Assembly: GCF_023703325.1 (NCBI RefSeq)
Contig: NZ_JAMQGM010000014.1
Location: forward strand, 1 to 64,000
Direction of reading: 5' to 3'
DNA: 64,000 nt
Source: Streptomyces meridianus
GTDB taxonomy: Bacteria > Actinomycetota > Actinomycetes > Streptomycetales > Streptomycetaceae
Shown here: positions 29,053 to 38,556 of the stretch, in pieces
Layout of the letters: each line of letters opens with the position of its first letter
How positions within the stretch are numbered: the first letter of the stretch is position 1
Notes under the pieces: generated by a model
Databases searched by the model: none
Told to the model about the DNA's origin: nothing
What the model saw: the letters and a program-made list of their open reading frames with translations, nothing else
Program-made: the position numbers and the translations under genes

Positions 29053-29598
29053 ATGAGCGTGACGGAGACCGGCGCGACGGTCTGGCTCACCGGGCTGCCG
29101 AGCGCGGGCAAGACGACGATCGCCCACACACTCGCGGAGCGGCTGCGGGGGGACGGGCACCGGGTCGAGGTTCTGGACGGGGACGAGATCCGCGCATTCC
29201 TGTCGTCCGGGCTCGGGTTCACCCGCGAGGACCGGCACACGAACGTGCAGCGGATCGGCTTCGTCGCCGAACTGCTCGCTTCCCACGGTGTGAAGGCCCT
29301 CGTCCCGGTGATCGCGCCCTACGCCGACAGCCGGGCCGCAGTCGCCGGGCGTCACCGCGCCGAGGGCACCCGATACCTGGAGGTGCACGTCGCCACTCCG
29401 GTCGACGTGTGCTCCGAGCGCGACGTGAAGGGCCTGTACGCGAAACAGGCCGCGGGCGAACTGTCCGGTCTGACCGGAGTGGACGACCCGTACGAGGCTC
29501 CCGAGGCACCGGACCTGAGGATCCGGGCGCACGAGCAGAGCGCGGCCGAATCCGCTGCGGAACTACACGCGTTGCTGACCGAGAAGGGACTGGCATGA
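29053..29598 (+). CDS. cysC: Adenylyl-sulfate kinase CysC
   Basis: This 181-aa kinase phosphorylates APS to PAPS. The P-loop is GLPSAGKTT, where many enzymes have GLSGSGKST. The family signatures [21 protein letters not shown] and [26 protein letters not shown] are intact. The ATG at 29053 has AGGGG just upstream; an ATG at 29023 overlaps the cysH stop and would add 10 residues. Its own stop overlaps the cysD ATG. In this operon PAPS may serve sulfotransferases, as the APS-type CysH does not need it. Confidence 0.92.
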   Translation: MSVTETGATVWLTGLPSAGKTTIAHTLAERLRGDGHRVEVLDGDEIRAFLSSGLGFTREDRHTNVQRIGFVAELLASHGVKALVPVIAPYADSRAAVAGRHRAEGTRYLEVHVATPVDVCSERDVKGLYAKQAAGELSGLTGVDDPYEAPEAPDLRIRAHEQSAAESAAELHALLTEKGLA

Positions 29599-30530
29599 CG
29601 ACGGTTACGAAGACCGGCGACACCACCGACAACCCGTACGCGCTCGGCCACCTGGACGCCCTGGAGTCCGAGGCGGTGCACATCTTCCGCGAGGTTGCCG
29701 GTGAGTTCGAGCGACCGGTGATCCTCTTCTCGGGCGGCAAGGACTCGATCCTCATGCTGCACCTGGCGCTGAAGGCGTTCGCGCCCGCGCCGGTCCCGTT
29801 CGCACTACTGCACGTCGACACCGGGCACAACTTCCCCGAGGTCCTCGACTACCGCGACCGCACGGTCGCCCGGCACGGGCTGCAGTTGCACGTCGCCTCG
29901 GTGCAGGAGTTCATCGACGCCGGGAAGCTCCGCGAGCGCCCCGACGGCACCCGCAACCCGCTGCAGACCGCCCCGCTGCTCGACGCCATCGAGCGGAACC
30001 GCTTCGACGCCGTCTTCGGCGGCGGCCGGCGCGACGAGGAGAAGGCCCGCGCCAAGGAGCGCGTGTTCTCCCTGCGCGACGAGTTCGGCGGCTGGGACCC
30101 GCGCCGGCAGCGACCCGAGCTGTGGCAGCTGTACAACGGGCGGCACTCCCCGGGCGAGCACGTCCGCGTCTTCCCGCTGTCCAACTGGACCGAGCTGGAC
30201 GTCTGGCAGTACATCGCCCGGGAGCGGATAGAGCTGCCGTCGATCTACTACGCGCACGAGCGCGAGGTGTTCGCCCGCAGCGGCATGTGGCTGGCCCCGG
30301 GCGAGTGGGGCGGCCCGAAGGACGGCGAGCGGATCGAGACCCGCAAGGTCCGCTACCGGACGGTGGGCGACATGTCCTGCACCGGGGCGGTCGAATCCGA
30401 TGCCGAGACGGTCGAGCAGGTCATCACCGAAATCGCCGCCTCCCGGCTCACCGAGCGGGGAGCGACCCGGGCCGACGACAAGCTGTCCGAGGCCGCCATG
30501 GAGGACCGCAAGCGCGAGGGGTACTTCTGA
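29595..30530 (+). CDS. cysD: Sulfate adenylyltransferase small subunit CysD
   Basis: This 311-aa member of the PP-loop ATP-pyrophosphatase family has [13 protein letters not shown] (near residues 44-56) and the conserved [11 protein letters not shown]. It also has [18 protein letters not shown] and [15 protein letters not shown]. With CysN it forms ATP sulfurylase and makes APS from sulfate and ATP. The ATG overlaps the cysC stop (ATGA), and its TGA overlaps the cysN start (TGATG). The length is normal for the family. Confidence 0.96.
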   Translation: MTTVTKTGDTTDNPYALGHLDALESEAVHIFREVAGEFERPVILFSGGKDSILMLHLALKAFAPAPVPFALLHVDTGHNFPEVLDYRDRTVARHGLQLHVASVQEFIDAGKLRERPDGTRNPLQTAPLLDAIERNRFDAVFGGGRRDEEKARAKERVFSLRDEFGGWDPRRQRPELWQLYNGRHSPGEHVRVFPLSNWTELDVWQYIARERIELPSIYYAHEREVFARSGMWLAPGEWGGPKDGERIETRKVRYRTVGDMSCTGAVESDAETVEQVITEIAASRLTERGATRADDKLSEAAMEDRKREGYF

Positions 30531-31861
30531 TGAGTCCGATCCTGTCCGGGACCTCGATGACCTCGCTGCTGCGATTCGCCACCGCGGGCTCTGTCGACGA
30601 CGGCAAGTCCACCCTGGTGGGCCGCCTGCTGCACGACTCCAAGTCCGTGCTGAGCGACCAGCTGGAGGCGGTCGAGCTGGCCTCCCGCCGCCGCGGCCAG
30701 GAGGCGCCCGACCTCGCGCTGCTCACCGACGGTCTGCGCGCCGAGCGCGAGCAGGGCATCACCATCGACGTGGCGTACCGCTACTTCGCCACCCCCCGGC
30801 GCCGCTTCATCCTGGCCGACACCCCGGGGCACGTGCAGTACACCCGCAACATGGTCACCGGCGCCTCCACCGCACAGCTGGCCGTGGTACTGGTGGACGC
30901 GCGCAACGGCGTGGTCGAGCAGACCCGCCGGCACGCGGCCGTGGCCGCCCTGCTGCGTGTGCCGCACGTCGTGCTGGCGGTCAACAAGATGGACCTCGTG
31001 GACTACGCGGAGCCCGTCTTCGCCGCGATCGCGGAGGAGTTCACCGCCTACGCGGCGTCCCTGGGCGTCCCCGGGATCACCACGATCCCGATCTCCGCGC
31101 TGGCCGGGGACAACGTGGTGACCCCCTCGGCGAACATGGACTGGTACGGCGGCCCCACGGTGCTGGAGCACCTGGAGACGGTGGTCGTCGACTCGGATCC
31201 GTCCGAGGACCCCGCCCGGTTGCCGGTGCAGTGCGTCATCCGGCCGCAGACCGCCGAGCACCCTGACTACCGCGGCTACGCGGGCCAGATCGCCTCGGGC
31301 GTGCTCCGTGTCGGCGACCGGATGACCGTGCTCCCCTCCGGGCTGACCAGCACGATCGAGGGCATCGACGCGCTCGGCGAGCCGGTGGACAGCGCCTGGT
31401 TCCCGCAGTCGGTGACGGTGCGTCTCGCGGACGACCTGGACATCTCCCGCGGCGACGTCATCGCCCCCGCGGGGTCGGCGCCGGTGCCCTCTCAGGACGT
31501 CGAGGCGACGGTGTGCCACCTGCACGACCGGCCGCTGAAGCCGGGTGACCGGGTCCTGCTGAAGCACACCACGCGCACGGTGAAGGCGATCGTCAAGGAC
31601 ATCCCGTCCCGGCTGACGCTGGACGACCTCTCGCAGCACCCCGCGCCGGGCGAGCTGGTGGCCAACGACATCGGCCGGGTGGTCGTGCGCACGGCCGAGC
31701 CACTGGCACTCGACGCCTACGCCGAGTCGCGGCGGACCGGTTCCTTCCTGCTGATCGACCCGGCCGACGGTTCCACACTGACGGCCGGCATGGCGGGCGC
31801 CGCGTTCGCGTCCCCCGTCACCGTGGAGACCCCGGCGGACGACGACGGCTGGGACTTCTGA
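30530..31861 (+). CDS. cysN: Sulfate adenylyltransferase GTPase subunit CysN
   Basis: This 443-aa EF-Tu-like GTPase activates CysD. The motifs are AGSVDDGKST (G1), EREQGITIDVAYR (G2), DTPGHVQYTRNM (G3) and NKMD (G4), followed by two beta-barrel domains. It is the short form without a fused APS kinase, consistent with the separate cysC gene just upstream. It is the last of the tightly overlapped cysH-C-D-N genes. A gap of about 250 bp follows before the ABC transporter genes, holding only a weak 33-codon frame. Confidence 0.95.
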   Translation: MSPILSGTSMTSLLRFATAGSVDDGKSTLVGRLLHDSKSVLSDQLEAVELASRRRGQEAPDLALLTDGLRAEREQGITIDVAYRYFATPRRRFILADTPGHVQYTRNMVTGASTAQLAVVLVDARNGVVEQTRRHAAVAALLRVPHVVLAVNKMDLVDYAEPVFAAIAEEFTAYAASLGVPGITTIPISALAGDNVVTPSANMDWYGGPTVLEHLETVVVDSDPSEDPARLPVQCVIRPQTAEHPDYRGYAGQIASGVLRVGDRMTVLPSGLTSTIEGIDALGEPVDSAWFPQSVTVRLADDLDISRGDVIAPAGSAPVPSQDVEATVCHLHDRPLKPGDRVLLKHTTRTVKAIVKDIPSRLTLDDLSQHPAPGELVANDIGRVVVRTAEPLALDAYAESRRTGSFLLIDPADGSTLTAGMAGAAFASPVTVETPADDDGWDF

Positions 31862-32108
31862 CATGGCCGGGGACGTGTTCTCGACCTTCGCGAAGGAGGG
31901 CGGCCGGGTGGGCAGCGGCGCCCTCGGCAGCGGGCAGGGCGGAGTGGGCCGATGTGCGGGCTGATGCCGTGGCGGGCCCGCGTACATGCGCGGCCCCGCT
32001 CTCCGCTCCGACGAGCCTCCCCCTGACAGTGCCGGGAGGGGCTCCCCGCCCAGCCGGACGCGCCGCACGGCGTGCAGGTCCGGCCCCGATGAGGGGAAAC
32101 CACCTCCG

Positions 32109-33281
32109 TTGCCTGCCGATCGCACCACCCGCGTACACCGCGCCGGCCGCCGGTTCGCCGCGGCCGTCGGCGTCCTGCCGCTGCTGATCACCGCGCTGGG
32201 CGCCTGCGGCTACGGGTCGCGGGCCGCACAGACCGACGTCACGCCCGTCGAGGCGAAGGGCGCGAAACTCTCCGCCGACGACGTGCGGATCGGCTACTTC
32301 GCCAACACCACCCATGCCACGGCGCTGGCGGGGATGGAGACGGGCATCGTCCAGAGGGAACTGGGCGGCACCGCGGTGAAGCCGCAGGTGTTCAACGCCG
32401 GCCCGTCGGCGGTCGAGGCCCTCAACTCGGACGCCGTCGACATGGCCTGGCTCGGCCCGTCGCCCGCGGTGAACGGCTGGGCCCGGTCCGGCGGGAAGGC
32501 GCTGCGCATCGTCTCGGGCTCGGCCTCCGGCGGAGCCTCCCTGGTCGTGAACCCGAAGCGGATCAAGAACGTCGGTGACCTGAAGGGGCGGACGATCGCC
32601 ACCCCGCAGCTGGGCAACACCCAGGACGTGGCGTTGCTCGACTACCTGGCCGGCAAGGGCTACCGGGTCGATGCGAGGACCGGCGAGGGCGACGTCACCG
32701 TGGCCCGCACCGAGAACAAGGTGACGCCTGCCGCCTTCGAGCAGGGCAGCATCGACGGCGCCTGGGTGCCCGAGCCCACCGCCTCCCAGCTGGTCGCCCG
32801 CGGCGGCAGGGTCCTGGTCGACGAGCGGACGCAGTGGAAGGACGGCCGGTTCGTCAACACGAACCTGGTCGTCTCACCGACGTTCCTGAAGGCCCACCCC
32901 GACGTGGTCGAGGCGGTGCTGCGCGGGTCCGTGAAGACCAACGCATGGATCGGGAAGCACCCGGACGAGGCGAAGCGGGCCGTCAACGCACAGCTGGAGA
33001 AGCTGGTCGGCAAGCCACTGCCGACGAAGGTGCTGGACCGGGCGTTCCGCTCCACCGAGGTCACCGACGACCCGCTGGCCGCGACACTCAGGACCCAGGC
33101 CGCGCACGCCGCTCGCGTCGGTCTCCTCGACAAGCCCGATCTCAGGGGCATCTACGACCTGAGGCTGCTCAACAAGGTTCTGCAGGACGCGGGCAGGCCG
33201 CCGGCCGACGACGCCGGACTCGGCGCGTCCTGGGCAACCGGCCCCGCGCGACCGCACGAATCCCGCGCCCCCAGGAGGTGA
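32109..33281 (+). CDS. Sulfonate/taurine-type ABC substrate-binding lipoprotein
   Basis: This protein of about 390 aa has a lipoprotein signal sequence (basic RRFAAAVG, hydrophobic VLPLLITAL, lipobox LGAC). A periplasmic-binding domain of the SsuA/TauA/NrtA class follows: IGYFANTTHATALAGMETG, DAVDMAWLGPSPAVNGW and LKGRTIATPQLGNTQDVAL. No ATG or GTG lies suitably close to the signal peptide, so the TTG at 32109 is the best start. It should deliver sulfonate, taurine or sulfate to the two partners downstream. The gene context favours a sulfur substrate, although nitrate-type members look alike. Confidence 0.87.
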   Translation: MPADRTTRVHRAGRRFAAAVGVLPLLITALGACGYGSRAAQTDVTPVEAKGAKLSADDVRIGYFANTTHATALAGMETGIVQRELGGTAVKPQVFNAGPSAVEALNSDAVDMAWLGPSPAVNGWARSGGKALRIVSGSASGGASLVVNPKRIKNVGDLKGRTIATPQLGNTQDVALLDYLAGKGYRVDARTGEGDVTVARTENKVTPAAFEQGSIDGAWVPEPTASQLVARGGRVLVDERTQWKDGRFVNTNLVVSPTFLKAHPDVVEAVLRGSVKTNAWIGKHPDEAKRAVNAQLEKLVGKPLPTKVLDRAFRSTEVTDDPLAATLRTQAAHAARVGLLDKPDLRGIYDLRLLNKVLQDAGRPPADDAGLGASWATGPARPHESRAPRR

Positions 33282-33286
33282 CACCG

Positions 33287-34132
33287 ATGGCCACCGCACT
33301 CATCAGGAACACCGAGAACAGCCCGGATGACGCAGACAACGCAGACCACACCGTCGACGCCGACGGCACCGACGTCTCCGTCCCCTACGCCGCCCGGCTC
33401 GACCACGTGTCGAAGAGCTTCGGCCGGCACGGTGCCCGGCAGCAGGTACTGGACGACGTCTCGCTGGACGTCGCCCCCGGTGAGTTCGTCTGCCTCCTGG
33501 GCGCCTCGGGATGCGGCAAGTCGACGCTGCTGAACCTGGTCGCCGGACTCGACCGGCCCACCAGCGGCACCATCGAGACCACGGGGCACTGCCGTCCGGC
33601 GCTGATGTTCCAGGAGCACGCCCTCTTCCCGTGGCTGACCGCGGGCAGGAACGTCGAACTGGCCCTGCGGATGCGCGGAGTGCCGCGCGCCGAGCGCCGC
33701 GAGGAGGCCGAACGTCTGCTGGAGCTGGTGCGGCTCAAGGAGGCGCACGGCAAGCGCGTGCACGAGCTGTCCGGTGGTATGCGTCAGCGGGTCGCCATGG
33801 CCCGTGCGCTCGCCCAGGACAGCGGCCTGCTGCTGATGGACGAGCCGTTCGCCGCCCTCGACGCGATCACCCGCGACGTGCTGCACGACGAACTCACCCG
33901 CATCTGGCGCGAGACGAACCTGTCGGTCCTCTTCGTCACCCACAACGTCCGGGAGGCCGTGCGCCTGGCCCAGCGCGTGGTGCTGCTGTCCTCCCGACCC
34001 GGACGGATCGCCCGCGAGTGGTCGGTCGACATCCCGCAGCCACGCCGCATCGAGGACGCGGCGGTGGCCGACCTGTCCGTGGAGATCACCGAGCAGCTGA
34101 GGGGGGAGATCCGCCGCCATGGCCAGCACTGA
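33287..34132 (+). CDS. Sulfonate-type ABC transporter ATP-binding protein
   Basis: The 281-aa ATPase has Walker A GASGCGKST, signature LSGGMRQRVAMARAL, Walker B LLLMDEPFAALD and the switch His in FVTHNV. It begins with an extended, acidic N-terminal stretch of about 35 residues (NSPDDADNADHT) before the first strand. This is unusual for SsuB-type ATPases. The ATG at 33287 has a perfect AGGAGGTGA site that overlaps the previous stop. It overlaps the permease gene by 14 bp. Confidence 0.93.
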   Translation: MATALIRNTENSPDDADNADHTVDADGTDVSVPYAARLDHVSKSFGRHGARQQVLDDVSLDVAPGEFVCLLGASGCGKSTLLNLVAGLDRPTSGTIETTGHCRPALMFQEHALFPWLTAGRNVELALRMRGVPRAERREEAERLLELVRLKEAHGKRVHELSGGMRQRVAMARALAQDSGLLLMDEPFAALDAITRDVLHDELTRIWRETNLSVLFVTHNVREAVRLAQRVVLLSSRPGRIAREWSVDIPQPRRIEDAAVADLSVEITEQLRGEIRRHGQH

Positions 34133-35063
34133 CACCCGGGTCACCGGGAACGCCGGCCCGGGCGGGCCCGGACCGACCGTCGACACCGGGACGACCGGGT
34201 CACCGGACGCGCTCGCCGGTCTCGAGGCCGGACTGGACGCCCTCGAGACCCGTCCCGTCGCGCGTACCCCGCTGGGGAGGATGCTCCTGCAGAAGGCCGT
34301 GCCCCCGCTCGTCGCGGTCGTCCTGGTCCTGGTCCTGTGGCAGCTCGCCCACCACTTCGAACTCAAGGAGAGCTACCAGCTCCCGGGCCCGCTGGACGTC
34401 GCGGGCGCACTCCGCGACATGTGGCTGGAGGGCACCCTCCTGTCCTACGTGTGGACGAGCATCTCCCGGGGTGCCCTGGGCTTCGCCGCCTCCGTGCTGA
34501 TCGGCACCCCGCTCGGGCTGCTCGTCGCCCGGGTCCGGCCGGTCCGGGCCGCGATCGGACCCGTCCTGTCGGGCCTGCAGTCACTGCCGTCCGTGGCCTG
34601 GGTTCCGGCGGCGATCATCTGGTTCGGGCTCACCGACGCCACCATCTACACGGTGGTGCTGCTGGGCGCCGTGCCGTCCATCGCGAACGGCCTGGTGTCC
34701 GGGGTCGACCGGGTGCCCCCGCTGTTCCTGCGCGCGGGCCGCACCATCGGGGCGACCGGGCTGCGGGGCATCCGGCACATCCTGCTGCCGGCCGCGCTGC
34801 CCGGGTACATCGCCGGGCTCAAGCAGGGCTGGGCGTTCTCGTGGCGTTCGCTGATGGCCGCCGAACTCATCGCCGGCTCCCCCGAGCTCGGCATCGGCCT
34901 CGGCCGGCTCCTGGAGCAGGCCCGTGAACTCCAGGACATGTCGCTCGTCCTCGCGGCGATCCTGCTCGTCCTGATCGTCGGCATCGGCATCGAGCTGCTG
35001 CTGTTCGCCCCGCTCGAGCGGCGGGTGCTGCGCAGCCGCGGACTGCTGGGCAACGCCGGGTGA
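34119..35063 (+). CDS. Sulfonate-type ABC transporter permease
   Basis: This 314-aa permease has about six membrane helices. The EAA-like cytoplasmic loop (AGRTIGATGLRGIRHILLPAALPGYIAGLKQGWAFSWRSLMAAE) identifies the SsuC/TauC/NrtB class. The first 50 residues are a Gly/Pro/Thr-rich, likely disordered extension not needed for transport. With the preceding binding protein and ATPase it forms a complete importer. A sirohydrochlorin chelatase gene follows after 13 bp, so the importer and siroheme synthesis share a transcript. Confidence 0.92.
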   Translation: MASTDTRVTGNAGPGGPGPTVDTGTTGSPDALAGLEAGLDALETRPVARTPLGRMLLQKAVPPLVAVVLVLVLWQLAHHFELKESYQLPGPLDVAGALRDMWLEGTLLSYVWTSISRGALGFAASVLIGTPLGLLVARVRPVRAAIGPVLSGLQSLPSVAWVPAAIIWFGLTDATIYTVVLLGAVPSIANGLVSGVDRVPPLFLRAGRTIGATGLRGIRHILLPAALPGYIAGLKQGWAFSWRSLMAAELIAGSPELGIGLGRLLEQARELQDMSLVLAAILLVLIVGIGIELLLFAPLERRVLRSRGLLGNAG

Positions 35064-35076
35064 ACGGCTGATTCCG

Positions 35077-35829
35077 ATGAACGCTCCCACTCTGCTCGTC
35101 GTCGCCCACGGCAGCCGCGACCCCCGGCACGCCGCGACCGTCACCGCGCTCACCGAGAAGGTGCGCGCGCTGCGGCCGGGGCTGCGCGTGGAGACCGCGT
35201 TCCTGGACTTCTGCGCGCCGGGCGTTCCACAGGTGCTGGACCGGCTCGCTGCGGAGGGCGTGCGTGACGTCGTCGCCCTGCCCCTGCTGTTGACCCGGGC
35301 CTTCCACGCCAAGACCGACGTGCCGACTGTCCTGGACGCGGCCCGGGCGCTGCGTCCGTGGCTCACCATCCGCCAGGCGGACGTGCTCGGCCCGTCCGGC
35401 CTGCTGACCGCCGCCCTGGAGCGGCGGCTCACCGAAGCCGGGGTCGGGCCCGGCGACCGCGGCTCGACCGGGGTCGTGCTGGCCTCGGCGGGCTCCTCCG
35501 ACCCGGAGGCGATCGCAGTGATCGCTGACATCGCGCGGGAGTGGCGGCGTACCGGATGGTGCGCCGCGCGGCCTGCGTTCGCCTCCGCCGCTCCACCCCG
35601 TACCGAGGACGCGGTACGGGCCCTGCGCGCCGAGGGCGCGGGACGGGTCGCCGTGGCGCCGTACGTCATCGCGCCCGGCCGGCTCCCGGACCGGATCTTC
35701 GACGGCGCCCGAGAGGCGGGGGCGGACGTCGTCGCCGATGTCCTCGGACCGGCTCCCGAGGTGGCCCAGCTTCTTTTGCTGCGCTACGACAGCGCGGCGG
35801 GCCGGCGACCGCTGGCGTCCGCCGCCTGA
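35077..35829 (+). CDS. Sirohydrochlorin chelatase (CbiX/SirB type)
   Basis: This 250-aa class II chelatase has the AHGSRDPR segment, with the catalytic His near residue 11, and the second-half conserved LASAGSSDPEAI. Two repeated domains are present, as in SirB. It inserts Fe (or Co) into sirohydrochlorin. As the last gene of the sulfur locus it most likely supplies siroheme to the sulfite reductase. The FHAKTDVP segment carries the second metal-binding His. Confidence 0.9.
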   Translation: MNAPTLLVVAHGSRDPRHAATVTALTEKVRALRPGLRVETAFLDFCAPGVPQVLDRLAAEGVRDVVALPLLLTRAFHAKTDVPTVLDAARALRPWLTIRQADVLGPSGLLTAALERRLTEAGVGPGDRGSTGVVLASAGSSDPEAIAVIADIAREWRRTGWCAARPAFASAAPPRTEDAVRALRAEGAGRVAVAPYVIAPGRLPDRIFDGAREAGADVVADVLGPAPEVAQLLLLRYDSAAGRRPLASAA

Positions 35830-36071
35830 CGGCTTGGTCAGCGGCCGTTGCGCCGCCGGTTCCGTCTCCGGCCGCGCGCAGGGCCTTGTTGCCGGGCCGG
35901 CCGGCGGTGTGCCCGGGCGCCCGATCCGGTTCCGGCGGCGGCCCGGGCGGTCTAGACTCCGCGATCAAGAGGCCGCGGTCCGATGTTCCGGTGTTCAACC
36001 GGCCGGAACGCGGGGGGAGTTGACGGCGCCCGGGTCGGGCAGGGCTCGCGCCGCGGAACCGAGGAGCGGAC

Positions 36072-36881
36072 GTGACCGGGAGCAGCGGATACGCGGAGCA
36101 GGCCGCCAGGAGCCAGGGCGTCGCGCACAACGCCCGGGTCTGGAACTACTGGCTCGGCGGCAAGGACAACTACGTCGTCGACCGCAAGGTCGGCGACCAC
36201 GTCACGGGCATGTACCCCAGCATCGGGGACGTGGCGCGGGCGGACCGGTCCTTCCTCGGCCGGGTCGTCTCCCACCTCGCGCGCGAGGCGGGGATCCGTC
36301 AGTTCCTCGACGTCGGCACCGGCCTTCCGACGGCGGACAACACCCACCAGATAGCGCAGCGGGTGGCCCCGGAGTCCCGGATCGTCTACGTCGACAACGA
36401 TCCCATCGTGCTGGCGCACGCCCGCAGTCTGCTGACGACCTCGCCGGAGGGAGCCACGGACTACGTCGACGCCGATGCGCACGACCCGGACCTCATCCTG
36501 GAGCACGCGGCCCGGACGCTCGACTTCGACCGGCCGGTCGCCCTGATGATGCTGGGCATCCTCAACTTCGTGCTGGACACGGAGGAGGCGCAGGGAATCG
36601 TCGACCGTCTGCTGGAACCGCTCGCCCCTGGCAGCCACCTGGCCCTCACGCACCCCACACTGGAGCTCGGCGGCGAGGCGAACGCGGAGGCCATGCGGTT
36701 CTGGAACGAGAACGCGAAGCCCCCGATCAGGGCCCGCACCAGGGACGAGGTGGCCGGCTTCTTCGGTTCGCTGGAGATCCTGGAGCCGGGCATCGTGTCG
36801 TGCGCGCGGTGGCGTCCGGGGCCGGACGACGAGAACGGCCCGGAGGTCGCCCAGTTCGGCGCGGTGGGCCGGAAGAACTGA
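36072..36881 (+). CDS. SAM-dependent methyltransferase (PF04672 group)
   Basis: This 269-aa protein of an actinobacteria-specific methyltransferase group has NARVWNYWLGGKDNYVVDRKVGD near the N-terminus, the family hallmark. It continues with QFLDVGTGLPTADNTHQIAQ (SAM motif I) and RIVYVDNDPIVLAHARSLL (motif II, acidic ribose ligand). The substrate is unknown; many copies exist per Streptomyces genome. A GTG start at 36072 is placed in the expected position. A TAGACT element at 35953-35958 may be its -10 box. It converges on an aminoglycoside-phosphotransferase-like gene. Confidence 0.88.
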   Translation: MTGSSGYAEQAARSQGVAHNARVWNYWLGGKDNYVVDRKVGDHVTGMYPSIGDVARADRSFLGRVVSHLAREAGIRQFLDVGTGLPTADNTHQIAQRVAPESRIVYVDNDPIVLAHARSLLTTSPEGATDYVDADAHDPDLILEHAARTLDFDRPVALMMLGILNFVLDTEEAQGIVDRLLEPLAPGSHLALTHPTLELGGEANAEAMRFWNENAKPPIRARTRDEVAGFFGSLEILEPGIVSCARWRPGPDDENGPEVAQFGAVGRKN

Positions 36882-37077
36882 AGGACATCCGGCGGTCGGG
36901 ACGGCCGGGACCTCGCCCGGTCCGGCCGGGCCGCGAGGCGAGGGCCGCAGGCCGCGCAGGAGGGCAGCCGGGTTCGGGGCCCAAGGACGGGTGACAAGGT
37001 GAACCGGCGGCTGGCCAGGTCGATGCGCAGGTACCGTGGCTGCTTGCCAGATGGGATAATGGCAGACTCGTTGCGGC

Positions 37078-38001
37078 CTACTGCTCCGCGGCGAAGTCGG
37101 CCAGAAGCTCGGCGATGAGGCTGGGGGCGTTGCGCACTGCCGCCGGATTGCGAACTCGGTAATAGGGAAGCGCAATCATTTCCAGGGACAGCGCCCAGCC
37201 GCGGGCGCGCACCCAGGCGAGCTCGTCGATCTCCAGTACGTTGCGGAACGCGCGGCGTGACTCGCCGTTGAACAGGTACCAGGCGGGTAGCAGGTCACCG
37301 GCGGGGTCGGCGGCGCGTGCGGTGGCGAAGTCGATGACTGCGGTGAGTCGGCCGTCGGCCGCCAGTACGTTGCCCGGCAGGAGGTCTCCGTGGATCCACC
37401 GCGGCGGCCCGTCCCACGCGCCCACCGCGAGCGAGGTTTCCCATGCCGCGAGCACCAGGCCGGTGTCGAACTCGTCTTGAAGCTCCTCGAGCGCCGCGCG
37501 GAAGAGTTCGTCACGCGGTGCCAGCGGTGTGCCACGGCTGAACGGATCATCCGGCGGAAGTGGAGCTCCGGTCGCGTCGATTGCCTGCAGGCGGTTGACG
37601 AACTCGGCCAGTTCCCGCGCCGCAGCCGACGGGTCGGCCAGCTGATCGTGCCGGAAGGGGGTTCCGTCCAGCCAACGGTAGACACCCCAGGTGAAGGGGT
37701 AGCCCTCGTTCGGTGTCCCAAGGGCGAGTGGTTCGGGGATGGCCAAGGGCAGCGCGGGAGCAAGACGTGGCAGCCACGTCAGGTCCTTCTCCACCTGGCC
37801 TTGCGCCCATGCGGTGCGCGGAAGGCGTACGGCCAGGTCCGTACCCATGCGAAACGTCACGTTGTCCGTGCCCGACGAGGCGACCAGCCGAACCTGCAGC
37901 CCGCCCCACTGCGGGAACTGGTCGGCCACCAAGCTCGCGGCCAGCGAGGCATCGATGTCCACTTCGTCATCGTGCAGTTTGGTGGCCTTGGCGTCAGGCA
38001 T
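37078..38001 (-). CDS. Aminoglycoside phosphotransferase-like kinase
   Basis: This 307-aa protein kinase-like phosphotransferase has the catalytic loop WIHGDLLPGNVLA, the metal-binding VIDFATARAADPAGDLLPAWYLF, and an N-lobe with VRLVASSGTDNVTFRMGTDLAVRLPR. The substrate may be an antibiotic or a metabolite. The ATG at 38001 (MPDAKATK) is the likely start, with an ATG at 38019 as alternative. The gene is less extreme in codon GC than most neighbours and lies next to an insertion-sequence remnant, so recent acquisition is plausible. Confidence 0.88.
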   Translation of the reverse strand: MPDAKATKLHDDEVDIDASLAASLVADQFPQWGGLQVRLVASSGTDNVTFRMGTDLAVRLPRTAWAQGQVEKDLTWLPRLAPALPLAIPEPLALGTPNEGYPFTWGVYRWLDGTPFRHDQLADPSAAARELAEFVNRLQAIDATGAPLPPDDPFSRGTPLAPRDELFRAALEELQDEFDTGLVLAAWETSLAVGAWDGPPRWIHGDLLPGNVLAADGRLTAVIDFATARAADPAGDLLPAWYLFNGESRRAFRNVLEIDELAWVRARGWALSLEMIALPYYRVRNPAAVRNAPSLIAELLADFAAEQ

Positions 38002-38056
38002 AGAGACGGAGCCTGCCACAGCCGTCGGTTATGCGACCACCGATTTACGAGTTGGA

Positions 38057-38488
38057 TCAGGGTGAGCACTTCAGTCGTCGCCAGCAGATGGTGGCGCAGC
38101 CCAGGATGATGAGGACGTGGTGGATGTCGTCGCGGGTCTCTCAGCGGATGCGCAGGCGGCGGAACCGATGCAGCAGCGTGAGCACGCCTTCCACAACCCA
38201 GCGGTGGAGGCCGAGGCCGGAGCCATATTCGGTACCGCGCCGGGCGATGTGCAGGGTGATCCGCCGCACCCGGACCTGGTCGCGGTAGGTTTCGTCGTCG
38301 TAGCCGCGATCGGCGTAGAGGTGCCGCGGGCGCCGCAGCGGTCGCCCGCACTTGCCGCGAATCTGCGGGACGGCCTCGCTCAGCGGGATCAGTTGGGTGA
38401 CGTCGTTGCGGTTTCCGCCGGTGGTGATCGTGCCCAATGAAAGGCCGTGTGCTTCGACCGCCCTCCGGCGATGTCCCACCGGGCGCAC
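38057..38488 (-). pseudogene. IS5-type transposase C-terminal remnant
   Basis: The leftward reading shows the second half of an IS5-family DDE transposase: GTITTGGNRNDVTQL, YADRGYDDETYRD (with the catalytic Asp), RRGTEYGSGLGLHRWVVEG (with the catalytic Glu region altered) and RRLRIR. A TGA at 38141-38143 then replaces a conserved Trp, and the frame resumes with ETRDDIHHVLIILG and ends ICWRRLKCSP. The N-terminal half and both inverted ends are missing. This is an inactive insertion-sequence scar of the GNRNDVTQL type common in Streptomyces. Confidence 0.85.
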
Positions 38489-38513
38489 GGCCCGGTGGGC
38501 GCACGGCCCGGTG
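38475..38513. repeat. 16-bp tandem repeat with hairpin
   Basis: GGCGCACGGCCCGGTG occurs at 38482-38497 and 38498-38513. CCCACCGGGC (38475-38484) pairs with GCCCGGTGGG (38490-38499) to make a 10-bp stem. It lies between the transposase scar and the stop of the DUF1697 gene and may serve as that gene's terminator. Confidence 0.7.
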
Positions 38514-38556
38514 GGTCGGTGCGGAAGGGCCGCCCGGATCTGCGCCGGTGACGCCG

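Noticed and set aside
31863..31964. A 33-codon frame after cysN
   Set aside because: It is Gly-rich without a ribosome site, recognisable motif or coupling to the operon; probably chance.
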